Below, in pieces: positions 13,740 through 21,362 of a stretch of DNA of 21,371 nucleotides (positions are counted from its first letter, which is position 1; each line of letters begins with the position of its first letter). Source of the stretch: DAIOEK01 sp963721445 (GTDB lineage: Bacteria; Chloroflexota; Anaerolineae; Anaerolineales; Anaerolineaceae); assembly GCA_963721445.1 (NCBI GenBank), contig CAVRIZ010000010.1, positions 1-21,371 of the forward strand, given 5' to 3'. Under the pieces are notes generated by a model. The model worked only from the letters and a program-made list of their open reading frames with translations, ran no database searches and was not told where the DNA came from. A program made the position numbers and the translations under genes.

Positions 13740-15118
13740 ACTATTCAGCGCAGATCACCGCGCTAGAAACTGAGCTCAACCATTTTGATTCAACAGTGCG
13801 TTCGCATGCCCTGTCTCAATTGGTTGACCTATCCGCCAACGGGCAGATCACTTTTCCGCCGGTTCGGGAGGTTGCCAATTTACACTGTCATTCGTTTTAC
13901 TCCTATAACGCTTTTGGCTTTTCTCCATCCGCGTTAGCCTGGCAGGCCAGGAAAAATGGTTACCGTCTGATGGGGATCGTCGATTTCGATGTGCTGGATG
14001 GGGTGGACGAATTCCTCGATGCCTGTCAACTACTCGACCTGAGGGGCAGTGCCGGGATGGAAACCCGTGTCTATCTACCTGAATTCTCCACGCGTGAGAT
14101 CAATTCGCCGGGTGAGCCGGGTGTGAGCTATTACATGGGCGTGGGTTTCACAAGCAACCAGGTTCCACCTGAAGCCAGACCGATCCTTGCGGGATTTCGT
14201 CAACGCTCAGAGTTACGCCTTCAATGGATGGTTCAGCGATTGAATGATTTTCTTGATCCGGTTCGCATTGATTATGACGGGGATGTGTTGCCTTTGACCC
14301 CGGGAGGTAATCCCACAGAGCGGCATCTTGTCCAGGCATATCTGCTTGCTGCGCAACAGGAGAGAACCGACCTGACCAAATTCTGGTCAGATAAACTGGG
14401 CATGCCCGTCGAATTTGTGATGGGCAAAATTCACGATGATGCCAATTTTCAAAACCTGGTCAGGACCAGGTTGATGAAACAGGGCGGCGCCGGATATATT
14501 GATCCCACTCCGGATACATTCCCGACACTTGGCGAGGTGAATCGGCTGATCCAGGCCTGTGAAGCCATTCCCTGTGTGGCCTGGTTGGATGGACTCTCTC
14601 AGGGAGAGCAGGATATTGAAGAACTTCTTGGTCTTTTGATCAACCAGGGAGCGGCTGCATTAAACATCGTCCCTGATCGAAATTGGAATATTCCTGATAA
14701 ACAAATCCGTCAACAGAAAGTGAAGAAATTATACGAGATCGTCGCTCTGGCCAATGATCTGGATTTGCCATTGAATATAGGCACAGAAATGAACAGCTTC
14801 GGTCAACCCATGTTGGATGATTTTGATGCGCCGGAATTACAAAAGGTTCGCAAATCGTTCATGGATGGCGCGGATTTCATGTATGGACATACATCCATGC
14901 AGCGCGCTCTCGGTTTAGGTTATCAGAGTAAATGGGCGCAAGCCCATTTCCCATCCCGTCGTGACCGAAACAATTTTTACTCTCAGATGGGTAATAAAGT
15001 CCCTCCGGGTTACTCGGGGATGAATAGATTGAGGAGTATCGATCCCAATGAGACACCGGACCGGTTTATTCAGTTGTTCCAGCATAATAACCATCCCGGT
15101 CGATTTGGCCAGTTGTAA
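13736..15118 (+). CDS. PHP-domain protein of unknown function
   Basis: A 460-residue cytoplasmic protein. Residues 44-115 look like the front of a PHP (polymerase and histidinol phosphatase) fold: VANLHCHSFYSY with the metal motif His50-x-His52, GIVDFDVLDG (80-89) where classical PHP enzymes have a T-D-H motif, and GMETRVY with Glu109. Later segments that could supply further ligands are NIGTEMNSFG (347-356) and FMYGHTSMQRALGLG (381-395). A helical insert (about 155-300) interrupts the fold. PHP proteins are usually metal-dependent phosphoesterases, so sugar-phosphate phosphatase is possible; the missing His in the second motif argues for caution. ATG 13736 overlaps the aldolase stop (ATGA), and GGGGA (13726-13730) lies five bases upstream; an in-frame ATG at 13724 is less likely. 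The tight coupling suggests a job on the aldolase's substrate or product. Confidence 0.75.
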   Translation: MNYSAQITALETELNHFDSTVRSHALSQLVDLSANGQITFPPVREVANLHCHSFYSYNAFGFSPSALAWQARKNGYRLMGIVDFDVLDGVDEFLDACQLLDLRGSAGMETRVYLPEFSTREINSPGEPGVSYYMGVGFTSNQVPPEARPILAGFRQRSELRLQWMVQRLNDFLDPVRIDYDGDVLPLTPGGNPTERHLVQAYLLAAQQERTDLTKFWSDKLGMPVEFVMGKIHDDANFQNLVRTRLMKQGGAGYIDPTPDTFPTLGEVNRLIQACEAIPCVAWLDGLSQGEQDIEELLGLLINQGAAALNIVPDRNWNIPDKQIRQQKVKKLYEIVALANDLDLPLNIGTEMNSFGQPMLDDFDAPELQKVRKSFMDGADFMYGHTSMQRALGLGYQSKWAQAHFPSRRDRNNFYSQMGNKVPPGYSGMNRLRSIDPNETPDRFIQLFQHNNHPGRFGQL

Positions 15119-15145
15119 ATTTAATTTGTAGCGGTAGGAGACCTA

Positions 15146-16861
15146 ATGCCCGACGCACTCGAGAATTACCGAAAAGGAAAATCACCCATTCCAACCAGGC
15201 AACATTTGTGGCCTCTGTATGGTGCGGGCTTTGAAAATCTGGGGAAAGACGGGACTCCAATCGAAGTGCCTGTACCGGAAATTGGTCCCGATGAGCTTCT
15301 GGTTCGCCATGACGCGGTCGGACTCTGCTTTTCAGATATCAAAGTGATCACGCTGGGTCAAGACCACCCCAGAATTTATAAGAATATGGCGACCGACCCG
15401 GTTGTTCTTGGACATGAGGTTGTGCTGACGGTCGTAAGAGTCGGAGAGAAATTGCAGGATCAATACAAAGTAGGCGACCGATTTATTGTCCAGGCGGACA
15501 TTTTTGTCGATGGCGTTGGATATGCTTACGGATATGAATTGCAGGGCGGGCTGTCCCAGTATAACAAGATCGACCAGCGTATCTTAAATGGGGACGATGG
15601 TAATTATCTGATCCCGGTCCAATCAAGCACTGGATACGCGGAGAGCGCGCTGACCGAACCCTGGGCATGCGTTACTGCTGCCTATGAACTAAAATACCGC
15701 ACTGGTCTAAAACCGGGCGGAGTGACCTGGATCATAGGAACTGAAGAAAGTCGCAAAAATAATTACACGTTCAGCGCCGGATTCGATGAAAGGTCACATC
15801 CTACCCGACTGCTTATTTCTGGATTACCCTCCGATTTCGCGGATTGGTTAAGATCCAGGGCAACATCACTCGGCATTGAAGTGGTTGAAGTGGATGATAT
15901 TCAGCATCCAACCGTGGATCAAGTGGATGATATCGTAGTCCTCGACGCCGATCCCGACCTGGTTGAATCAGTTAGCCCTCACCTGGCTGATTTCGGAATC
16001 CTGGCCATCATCTCCGACCGTTCATTTTCGCGACCCGTGAATATGGATGTGGGACGGATCCACTACAACCGCTGGGTGATCGTGGGTGGCATCGGTCTTG
16101 ATATCGCGAAAGCTTACTCCGATGTGCCGGTACGATCCTCGCTCAAACCGGGCGGAAGTGCCTGGTTTGTTGGCGCTGGTGGCCCTATGGGGCATATGCA
16201 TATCCAGCATGCCATCCAGGAGCCTGGTCATCCCGGGACAATTCTTTGCACCGACGTGAGTGACATGCGACTGGACGATCTTTGCACGGCTTTTTCCGGA
16301 GAGGCACAGTCTAAGGGAATCGAATGGCATTGTTTGAATCCGATGAACCCGGAAGAATATCAAAAAGGGTTCGATGTTTTTCAAGGTGGTTTCGATGATA
16401 TTGTGATCCTCGCTCCGATCCCCAAATTGATCAGCGAGTCATCCACTTACCTTGCACCGCGAGGTGTGATGAATATTTTCGCCGGGGTGAACCGCGGAGT
16501 GATTGCCAGCTTAAACCTCAACGATACAGTCTTACGCGGGACTCGGGTAATTGGCCATTCGGCATCCACGATCGAAGATTTACGATTCATGCTGCATAAG
16601 GCGGAAACCGGAACATTAACACCCAATCGTTCTGTGGCTGCCATTGGATCTCTGAGTGCTGCCCGGGATGGATTGATAGCCCTGAGGGACGCAAAGTATC
16701 CAGGGAAAGTGGTTATTTTTCCCCAGACCAGGGACTTTCCACTGACTTCGCTGGCAGAACTCAAGGAGAAGTTGCCTAGTGTTTGGAGAAAGCTTAAGAA
16801 TGAACGTGAGTGGTCGGTTGAGGCAGAAGATGAATTTCTTCGTTTGATGCTGCCAGAATAG
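15146..16861 (+). CDS. SorE-like zinc-type (MDR) dehydrogenase with a doubled Rossmann region
   Basis: A 571-residue medium-chain dehydrogenase, far longer than the usual 350-410. The catalytic GroES-like domain (about 40-180) has Cys61 (GLCFSD), His90-Glu91 (LGHEVV) and Glu171 (TEPWAC) as candidate catalytic-zinc residues; the structural-zinc cysteine cluster is absent. Two Rossmann-type segments follow. The first (about 187-325) starts GLKPGGVTWIIGTEES and has no Gly-rich dinucleotide motif; the second (about 332-480) starts SLKPGGSAWFVGAGGPMG, a proper motif. Similarity to L-sorbose-1-phosphate reductase (SorE) is visible in GYAYGYELQGG and the FDDIVILAPIP/NIFAG segment. The likely reaction is NAD(P)-linked reduction or oxidation of a sugar or polyol phosphate. 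GTAGGAG (15128-15139 region) precedes ATG 15146. The SDR encoded 23 bases downstream is its probable partner. Confidence 0.82.
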   Translation: MPDALENYRKGKSPIPTRQHLWPLYGAGFENLGKDGTPIEVPVPEIGPDELLVRHDAVGLCFSDIKVITLGQDHPRIYKNMATDPVVLGHEVVLTVVRVGEKLQDQYKVGDRFIVQADIFVDGVGYAYGYELQGGLSQYNKIDQRILNGDDGNYLIPVQSSTGYAESALTEPWACVTAAYELKYRTGLKPGGVTWIIGTEESRKNNYTFSAGFDERSHPTRLLISGLPSDFADWLRSRATSLGIEVVEVDDIQHPTVDQVDDIVVLDADPDLVESVSPHLADFGILAIISDRSFSRPVNMDVGRIHYNRWVIVGGIGLDIAKAYSDVPVRSSLKPGGSAWFVGAGGPMGHMHIQHAIQEPGHPGTILCTDVSDMRLDDLCTAFSGEAQSKGIEWHCLNPMNPEEYQKGFDVFQGGFDDIVILAPIPKLISESSTYLAPRGVMNIFAGVNRGVIASLNLNDTVLRGTRVIGHSASTIEDLRFMLHKAETGTLTPNRSVAAIGSLSAARDGLIALRDAKYPGKVVIFPQTRDFPLTSLAELKEKLPSVWRKLKNEREWSVEAEDEFLRLMLPE

Positions 16862-16884
16862 ATTGGTTAAAAGAGGAATGGCTT

Positions 16885-17676
16885 ATGGATAAAGTATTGC
16901 AAAATCAAGTCGCCCTTGTCACCGGAGGCGCCCAGGGATTGGGGGAAGTCATCTGCCATAGAATTGCGCTGGAAGGTGCAGATGTGGTTGTCGCGGACCT
17001 TAATCTGGTCGGCGCTGAGAAGGTGGCTGCCGAGATCGCCGCGAAAACCGGGCAGAGAACTCTGGCTGTAGGTGTAGATGTGACCAAAGAAGACCAGGTG
17101 GAAGCCATGATCGACCGGGCTGTAAAAGAGTTTGGTCGCCTGGATATTCTGATATCCAATGCTGGCATCCTTATTTCCGGGGCTATTGAAGAATTCCCAT
17201 CGCAGAAATGGCAAGCCGTCATTAATGTTAACTTGATCGGCTATTTCCATTGCGCAAAACAGGCGTCAATTCAAATGATCAAACAGCGCAGCGGTGTGAT
17301 CATCCAGGTAAATTCGAAATCCGGTAAGAAGGGAAGTTACAAAAACTCAGCCTATGCTGCCAGTAAGTTCGGTGGTATCGGTCTGACGCAGAGTATGGCG
17401 TTGGAATTGGCGGAATACGGGGTGCGAGTAAACGCCGTCTGCCCGGGGAATTTACTCGATTCGCCTTTGTGGATCGATTCACTATATGAGCAGTATGCTC
17501 GCAACCAGGGATTGACCAAGGAAGAAGTTCGCCAGAAGTATGTCAGCCAGGTTCCATTGGGCAGGGGATGCACGTATGACGATGTTGGTAATGTGATCGT
17601 CTTCCTGGCGTCCGAAAAAGCGAGCTACATGACTGGCCAGGCTATAAACGTTACCGGCGGCCAGGAAATGCGATAA
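16885..17676 (+). CDS. SrlD-like short-chain dehydrogenase (sorbitol-6-phosphate dehydrogenase family)
   Basis: A 263-residue classical SDR. The NAD-binding motif TGGAQGLG is at 13-20, NAG at 92-94, Asn115 in NVNLIG, and the catalytic Ser144 with Tyr157-x-x-x-Lys161 (YAASK) is intact. Several stretches match sorbitol-6-phosphate 2-dehydrogenase SrlD rather than generic SDRs: QVNSKSGKKGS (141-151), KFGGIGLTQS (161-170), PGNLLDSPLW (187-196), VPLGRGC (223-229) and INVTGGQEM (254-262). It should oxidise or reduce a carbon of a hexitol or deoxyhexitol phosphate with NAD(H). AGAGGA (16872-16877) precedes ATG 16885. Lying between the SorE-like dehydrogenase and the E1/E2 genes, it probably acts with the former as a reduction-oxidation pair. 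The substrate is not determined by sequence. Confidence 0.87.
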   Translation: MDKVLQNQVALVTGGAQGLGEVICHRIALEGADVVVADLNLVGAEKVAAEIAAKTGQRTLAVGVDVTKEDQVEAMIDRAVKEFGRLDILISNAGILISGAIEEFPSQKWQAVINVNLIGYFHCAKQASIQMIKQRSGVIIQVNSKSGKKGSYKNSAYAASKFGGIGLTQSMALELAEYGVRVNAVCPGNLLDSPLWIDSLYEQYARNQGLTKEEVRQKYVSQVPLGRGCTYDDVGNVIVFLASEKASYMTGQAINVTGGQEMR

Positions 17677-17707
17677 GTAGACCATTCCATTTCGAGGAGA
17701 AATATTA

Positions 17708-18817
17708 ATGAGTATGAAAGACGTCCGCACTATCGAACAAGTATCTGCGCTCATCGAAGAACAATCACTGACCAAAGAACAGTTGCTGGGTTATCTGCGT
17801 CAGATGATGGAGATTCGTGCGCTTGAGAATAATATTGCCAATTTGTTGGGTAAGGCTGTCCTGAAAGGTGCTTCCCACTTGTATGCCGGGCAGGAAGCCG
17901 TGGCAGTAGGTGCTGTGGCTGCCCTTAAGGATGGTGACTTGATCACCAGCACTCATCGTGGTCACGGGCATGCTCATGCTCACGGGGATACCTATGCTCA
18001 AACTCCAGAGGCAAAGCAAACGCATTACAACGAGATGATGGCTGAAGTATTGGGAAAATCAGGTGGCTATTGCAAGGGCAAAGGCGGCTCGATGCACATT
18101 GCCGATGTGGTTCATGGCAATCTTGGCGCCACAGGGATCGTAGGTGGGAATATCCCCGTGGCTGTTGGGGCAGCCCTGGCACAAAAGATCAAAGGCTCGG
18201 ACGCCGTTGTTCTGTGCTTTTTTGGCGATGGAGCATCCAATACTGGCAACTTCCATGAATCACTCAACATGGCTTCCTTATGGGATCTACCGGTTGTGTT
18301 TGTGGTTGAAAATAATATGTATGCCATGTCCGTCCCCTGGGCAAAAGCCAGCAAACTACCCCATGTCGCCAATAGAGCCTGTGCCTATGGTATTCCCGGT
18401 GTGACTGTGGACGGGATGAATGTCCTGGAAGTTCGCAAAGCGGTGGTGGAGGCTGTCGACAGAGCGCGTTCTGGCAAAGGGCCTACGATTGTTGAATGCC
18501 AGACCTACCGCTACTATGGTCATTCACATTCCGATCCACGCGCATACCGTACTCGCGAAGAAGAAGCAGAGTATAAAGATCGCGACCCGGTCAAACGGCT
18601 GCATACAGACATGGCAGCCATAGGTATGCTTAGCGAAATGGAGTTCGAAACCGCCGAGGATCTGGTCCAGAAGAAACTGGATGAGGCTATGCGTTACAGT
18701 GAAAAATCCGCTGAACCGGATCGTGACCAGCTTTATACAGATGTGTTCGCCCCATCTAAGACCACTCCAAAGGATGTGGAAGATGAATTAAAAGTTACGC
18801 GATCGGGTGCGAACTGA
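17708..18817 (+). CDS. Thiamine-diphosphate-dependent dehydrogenase E1, alpha subunit (acetoin/pyruvate dehydrogenase type)
   Basis: A 369-residue E1-alpha subunit. It carries the thiamine diphosphate motif GDG (173-175) to NN (202-203), the conserved CKGKGGSMHIAD (122-133), GATGIVGGNIPVAVGAAL (140-157) and the phosphorylation-loop equivalent YRYYGHSHSDPRAYR (267-281). With the beta subunit it decarboxylates a 2-oxo acid, or cleaves acetoin, and passes the acyl group to E2. A run of His-rich residues (HGHAHAHGDTYAQTPEAK, 86-103) is longer than in common PdhA/AcoA proteins. GAGGAGA (17694-17700) gives a good start at ATG 17708. Separate alpha and beta subunits, and position at the end of a deoxysugar operon, fit AcoA-like as well as PdhA-like enzymes; I cannot decide between them. 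Confidence 0.92.
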   Translation: MSMKDVRTIEQVSALIEEQSLTKEQLLGYLRQMMEIRALENNIANLLGKAVLKGASHLYAGQEAVAVGAVAALKDGDLITSTHRGHGHAHAHGDTYAQTPEAKQTHYNEMMAEVLGKSGGYCKGKGGSMHIADVVHGNLGATGIVGGNIPVAVGAALAQKIKGSDAVVLCFFGDGASNTGNFHESLNMASLWDLPVVFVVENNMYAMSVPWAKASKLPHVANRACAYGIPGVTVDGMNVLEVRKAVVEAVDRARSGKGPTIVECQTYRYYGHSHSDPRAYRTREEEAEYKDRDPVKRLHTDMAAIGMLSEMEFETAEDLVQKKLDEAMRYSEKSAEPDRDQLYTDVFAPSKTTPKDVEDELKVTRSGAN

Positions 18818-18824
18818 TCCCAAT

Positions 18825-19799
18825 ATGCGGCAGATCAGCTATGCTCAGGCATTGGTGGAAGCGATGCGCGAAGAGATGTTGCGCGATAAAAATGTGTTCA
18901 TCCTTGGTGAGGATGTCGGACTGTACGGTGGAGCGTATGGGGCCACCCGCGGATTGATGGAAGAATTCGGGGAAGGACGTGTGATCGATACCCCCATTTC
19001 CGAAGCCACTATTGGAGGGGCAGCCGTTGGTGCGGCCATGTCCGGGCTGCGGCCGGTGGCCGAGATCATGTATGTAGACTTTACCCCCCTGGCTATGGAT
19101 CAGGTTGCCAACCAGGGCGCCAAAAATCGCTATATGTTTGGCGGCAAGACCAGTGTGCCGATGGTGATCCGCACCGAAGGTGGCGCCGGGAGAGCAATTG
19201 CCGCGCACCACTCGCAAAGTCTCGAGAGTCTATGGACGCATTTTCCCGGAATTTACGTGGTTATGCCGTCCACCCCTTATGATGCGAAGGGCTTGCTCAA
19301 AACCGCCATCCGTGACGACAACCCGGTGATGTTCATTGAACACAAGATGCTCTACAAAGATAAAGGTCCTGTGCCTGAAGAAGACTATATCATCCCATTT
19401 GGGGTAGCGGATATCAAACGGCCGGGTAAGGACCTGACCATCGTCACCTACTCCAGGATGGTAAGCCGATCACTGGAAGCAGCGGAGTTACTGGCTAAGG
19501 AGGGTATTGATGTGGAGGTGATCGATCTGCGTACACTCAATCCTCTCGACATCGACACCGTGATAGCGTCCATTAAAAAGACTGGCCGTTTTGTGGGAGT
19601 GACGGAATCATACGAGAACACCAGCTTCATCAATGAAGTCATGGCAAGGATCAATGATCTGGCTTTCGACTGGCTGGATGCACCCATGGTGCGGGTGGCT
19701 GCTGCCAATGTGCCGGTTCCACGAGCAGAAATTTTGGAAGATATGGCCATCCCGAATGTTAACCGTATCTCAGAGGCTTGCCGAAAGGTGATGAGCTGA
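18825..19799 (+). CDS. Thiamine-diphosphate-dependent dehydrogenase E1, beta subunit
   Basis: A 324-residue transketolase-like beta subunit of the E1 heterotetramer. Typical features are the N-terminal ISYAQALVEAMREEM, the thiamine site region GEDVGLYGGAYGATRGL, DTPISEATIGGAAVGAAM, FTPLAMDQVANQGAKNRYMFGG, HHSQSLESLW and the C-terminal domain with VEVIDLRTLNPLD. I prefer ATG 18825 because beta subunits of this family begin M-R-x-I-x-Y-A; a GTG at 18807 is in frame and would add six residues overlapping the alpha gene. No clear Shine-Dalgarno sequence is present; the start lies seven bases after the alpha stop, so translation is probably coupled. It forms the active site together with the alpha subunit. 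Assignment secure; specificity (pyruvate, acetoin or another acyloin) open. Confidence 0.92.
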   Translation: MRQISYAQALVEAMREEMLRDKNVFILGEDVGLYGGAYGATRGLMEEFGEGRVIDTPISEATIGGAAVGAAMSGLRPVAEIMYVDFTPLAMDQVANQGAKNRYMFGGKTSVPMVIRTEGGAGRAIAAHHSQSLESLWTHFPGIYVVMPSTPYDAKGLLKTAIRDDNPVMFIEHKMLYKDKGPVPEEDYIIPFGVADIKRPGKDLTIVTYSRMVSRSLEAAELLAKEGIDVEVIDLRTLNPLDIDTVIASIKKTGRFVGVTESYENTSFINEVMARINDLAFDWLDAPMVRVAAANVPVPRAEILEDMAIPNVNRISEACRKVMS

Positions 19800-21184
19800 T
19801 GGCAGAAGAGCTATTTATTCCGCAATTAGGGCAAACTGTTGAAGAAGTTGTGCTGATCAACTGGCTTGTGGAGGATGGCGTTAAGGTGGATATTGGTACA
19901 CCTGTCCTGGAAGTCGAGACGGATAAGGCTATCTTTACCCTGGAAGCTAATGCCAAAGGCTATCTACACAAAGGTCCCCATCCGATGGGCGAGACCGTCC
20001 CCGTATTGACCGTCGTGGCGGTGATTGGTAAACAGGATGAGTTTTTCAGCGCCGGATCGACTCCTTCGGCGGGTGAACCTGTATCTACTGAAGTAAACAT
20101 TGAAATGCCAAAACCCATAACAAAACCTGCGCCAGTCTCTGCCAGCCACCCATTTCCAGGGGAGGAGCGACAATTTGTCTCCCCGCGAGCAAGGAAATTG
20201 GCAAACGCCAATCAAGTGGACCTTTCGCGCGTATCTCCACATGGCGGCGGGGGCATCCGTGTGATCGAGAAAGATGTGATCTCATACTTGAACCAAGTTC
20301 CAAAAGCCACACCGATTGCGGCAGCCATGGCCGCCGAGCTGGCTATGAACCTGGTTGGTATAGTGGGTACCGGTCCCAAGGGCATTGTCACCAAGGCTGA
20401 TGTGGAAAAAGCCAGTCATGAGAGAGCATCCGTGATCGAGCCGTCTGTTCCATCGCTCGCAACCTCAGCATCAACCACGGACCAGGAAGTAACTAAGCGA
20501 GTGCCATTGAGCGGTGTTCGGGGGATCATCTTCGAAAGAATGGGAACCAGTGTGCACACTACCGCCCGGGTGACCCTTGTTAGTGAAGTGGATGCCTCTG
20601 AATTGGTCGCAACACGCGACCGATTGAAGGATAGCGCAGCAAAGGTTTGGGGATTTACACCTGGGTACAACGATTTGATCGGATATATTGTTGCGCGAGC
20701 ACTGGGTGAGTTCCCACACATGAATGCCAGAGTCAGTCCGGATGGAAAGTTTATCGAGTATTTGAGACATATCAATTTGGGAATGGCAGTGGATACCGAG
20801 CGTGGATTGATCGTGCCGGTAATTTCAGATGCAGATCAAAAAAATCTTCGTGAATTTGGAATGATTTTTCGCCAGTTAGTTGAACGCGCGCAGGCAGGAC
20901 GTTCTTTGCAAGGAGATCTACTCGGTGGCACCTTCACGATCACAAATCTTGGAGCGTTTGATATCGATGCCTTTACACCCGTGATCAACTCACCTGAAGC
21001 CGCTATCCTTGGTGTCGGGCGTATTCATGAAAAGGTGGTACCTTTCCATGGAGAAATTAAGGTCCGCAAGATGGTAACATTAAGCTTGGTTTTCGATCAC
21101 CGAATCAATGATGGGGCACCGGCAGCCCGCTTCTTGCAAAGAATCAAACAATACGTAGAGAATCCATTGCTCCTTCTGGGGTAA
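19799..21184 (+). CDS. Lipoyl-bearing E2 acyltransferase (dihydrolipoamide acetyltransferase type)
   Basis: A 461-residue E2. Domain order: lipoyl domain (about 3-77, lipoyl Lys43 in VETDKAIF); a linker rich in Pro, Ser and Thr; a peripheral-subunit-binding domain (about 127-164, VSPRARKLA to EKDVISYL); a second such domain (about 170-205, ATPIAAAMAAEL to GTGPKGIVTKADVEKA); and the CAT-fold catalytic domain (about 233-461) with active-site His434 and Asp438 in FDHRINDG. It accepts the acyl group from E1 and transfers it to CoA. ATG 19799 overlaps the E1-beta stop (TGATG) with AAAGGTGA just upstream; an in-frame ATG at 19778 would overlap E1-beta more. No dihydrolipoamide dehydrogenase (E3) gene follows before the window ends, so E3 must come from elsewhere. 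Last gene of the run. Confidence 0.92.
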   Translation: MAEELFIPQLGQTVEEVVLINWLVEDGVKVDIGTPVLEVETDKAIFTLEANAKGYLHKGPHPMGETVPVLTVVAVIGKQDEFFSAGSTPSAGEPVSTEVNIEMPKPITKPAPVSASHPFPGEERQFVSPRARKLANANQVDLSRVSPHGGGGIRVIEKDVISYLNQVPKATPIAAAMAAELAMNLVGIVGTGPKGIVTKADVEKASHERASVIEPSVPSLATSASTTDQEVTKRVPLSGVRGIIFERMGTSVHTTARVTLVSEVDASELVATRDRLKDSAAKVWGFTPGYNDLIGYIVARALGEFPHMNARVSPDGKFIEYLRHINLGMAVDTERGLIVPVISDADQKNLREFGMIFRQLVERAQAGRSLQGDLLGGTFTITNLGAFDIDAFTPVINSPEAAILGVGRIHEKVVPFHGEIKVRKMVTLSLVFDHRINDGAPAARFLQRIKQYVENPLLLLG

Positions 21185-21223
21185 CAAATTTCTATTGTTG
21201 GTCCATTTGCCCGGCCAACATTT

Positions 21224-21260
21224 GGTGAAGCATCCATTAATCGAAATTGGGATGCTCACC
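21224..21260 (+). terminator. Hairpin downstream of the last cluster gene
   Basis: GGTG (21224-21227) and AGCATCC (21229-21235) pair with GGATGCT (21250-21256) and CACC (21257-21260), an 11-base-pair stem with one bulged A and a 14-base loop, 40 bases after the E2 stop. No T-run follows directly; a T8 tract occurs later (21300-21307). It plausibly ends or protects the operon transcript. Confidence 0.45.
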
Positions 21261-21307
21261 TGAAGCTTTGACCGATTCCCATGCGAGGTAAAAGGAAGGT
21301 TTTTTTT

Positions 21308-21362
21308 GAAGGTCGAAATGTAGGCGGATGCTGCCAGGAAAGTGTGCGAGGACTGTGGCTGA
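21308..21362 (+). pseudogene. Degenerate 3'-end copy of the cation-efflux-like gene
   Basis: 21330-21356 matches 934-960 of the gene at 334-966 at 25 of 27 bases and in the same codon phase, ending AARKVCEDCG then TGA (21360-21362), against AAGKVCEDCE in the intact gene. Upstream, GAAGGTCG (21308-21315) matches 910-917, but two bases are missing in between and an in-frame TAG lies at 21321-21323. No coding continuity exists further left. It is therefore a remnant of the last ~17 codons, not a gene. Confidence 0.7.

Noticed and set aside
15146..16861. Fusion of two independent dehydrogenases
   Set aside because: Only the Rossmann part is doubled; there is a single GroES-like catalytic domain with one set of zinc-binding residues, so an internal duplication fits better.
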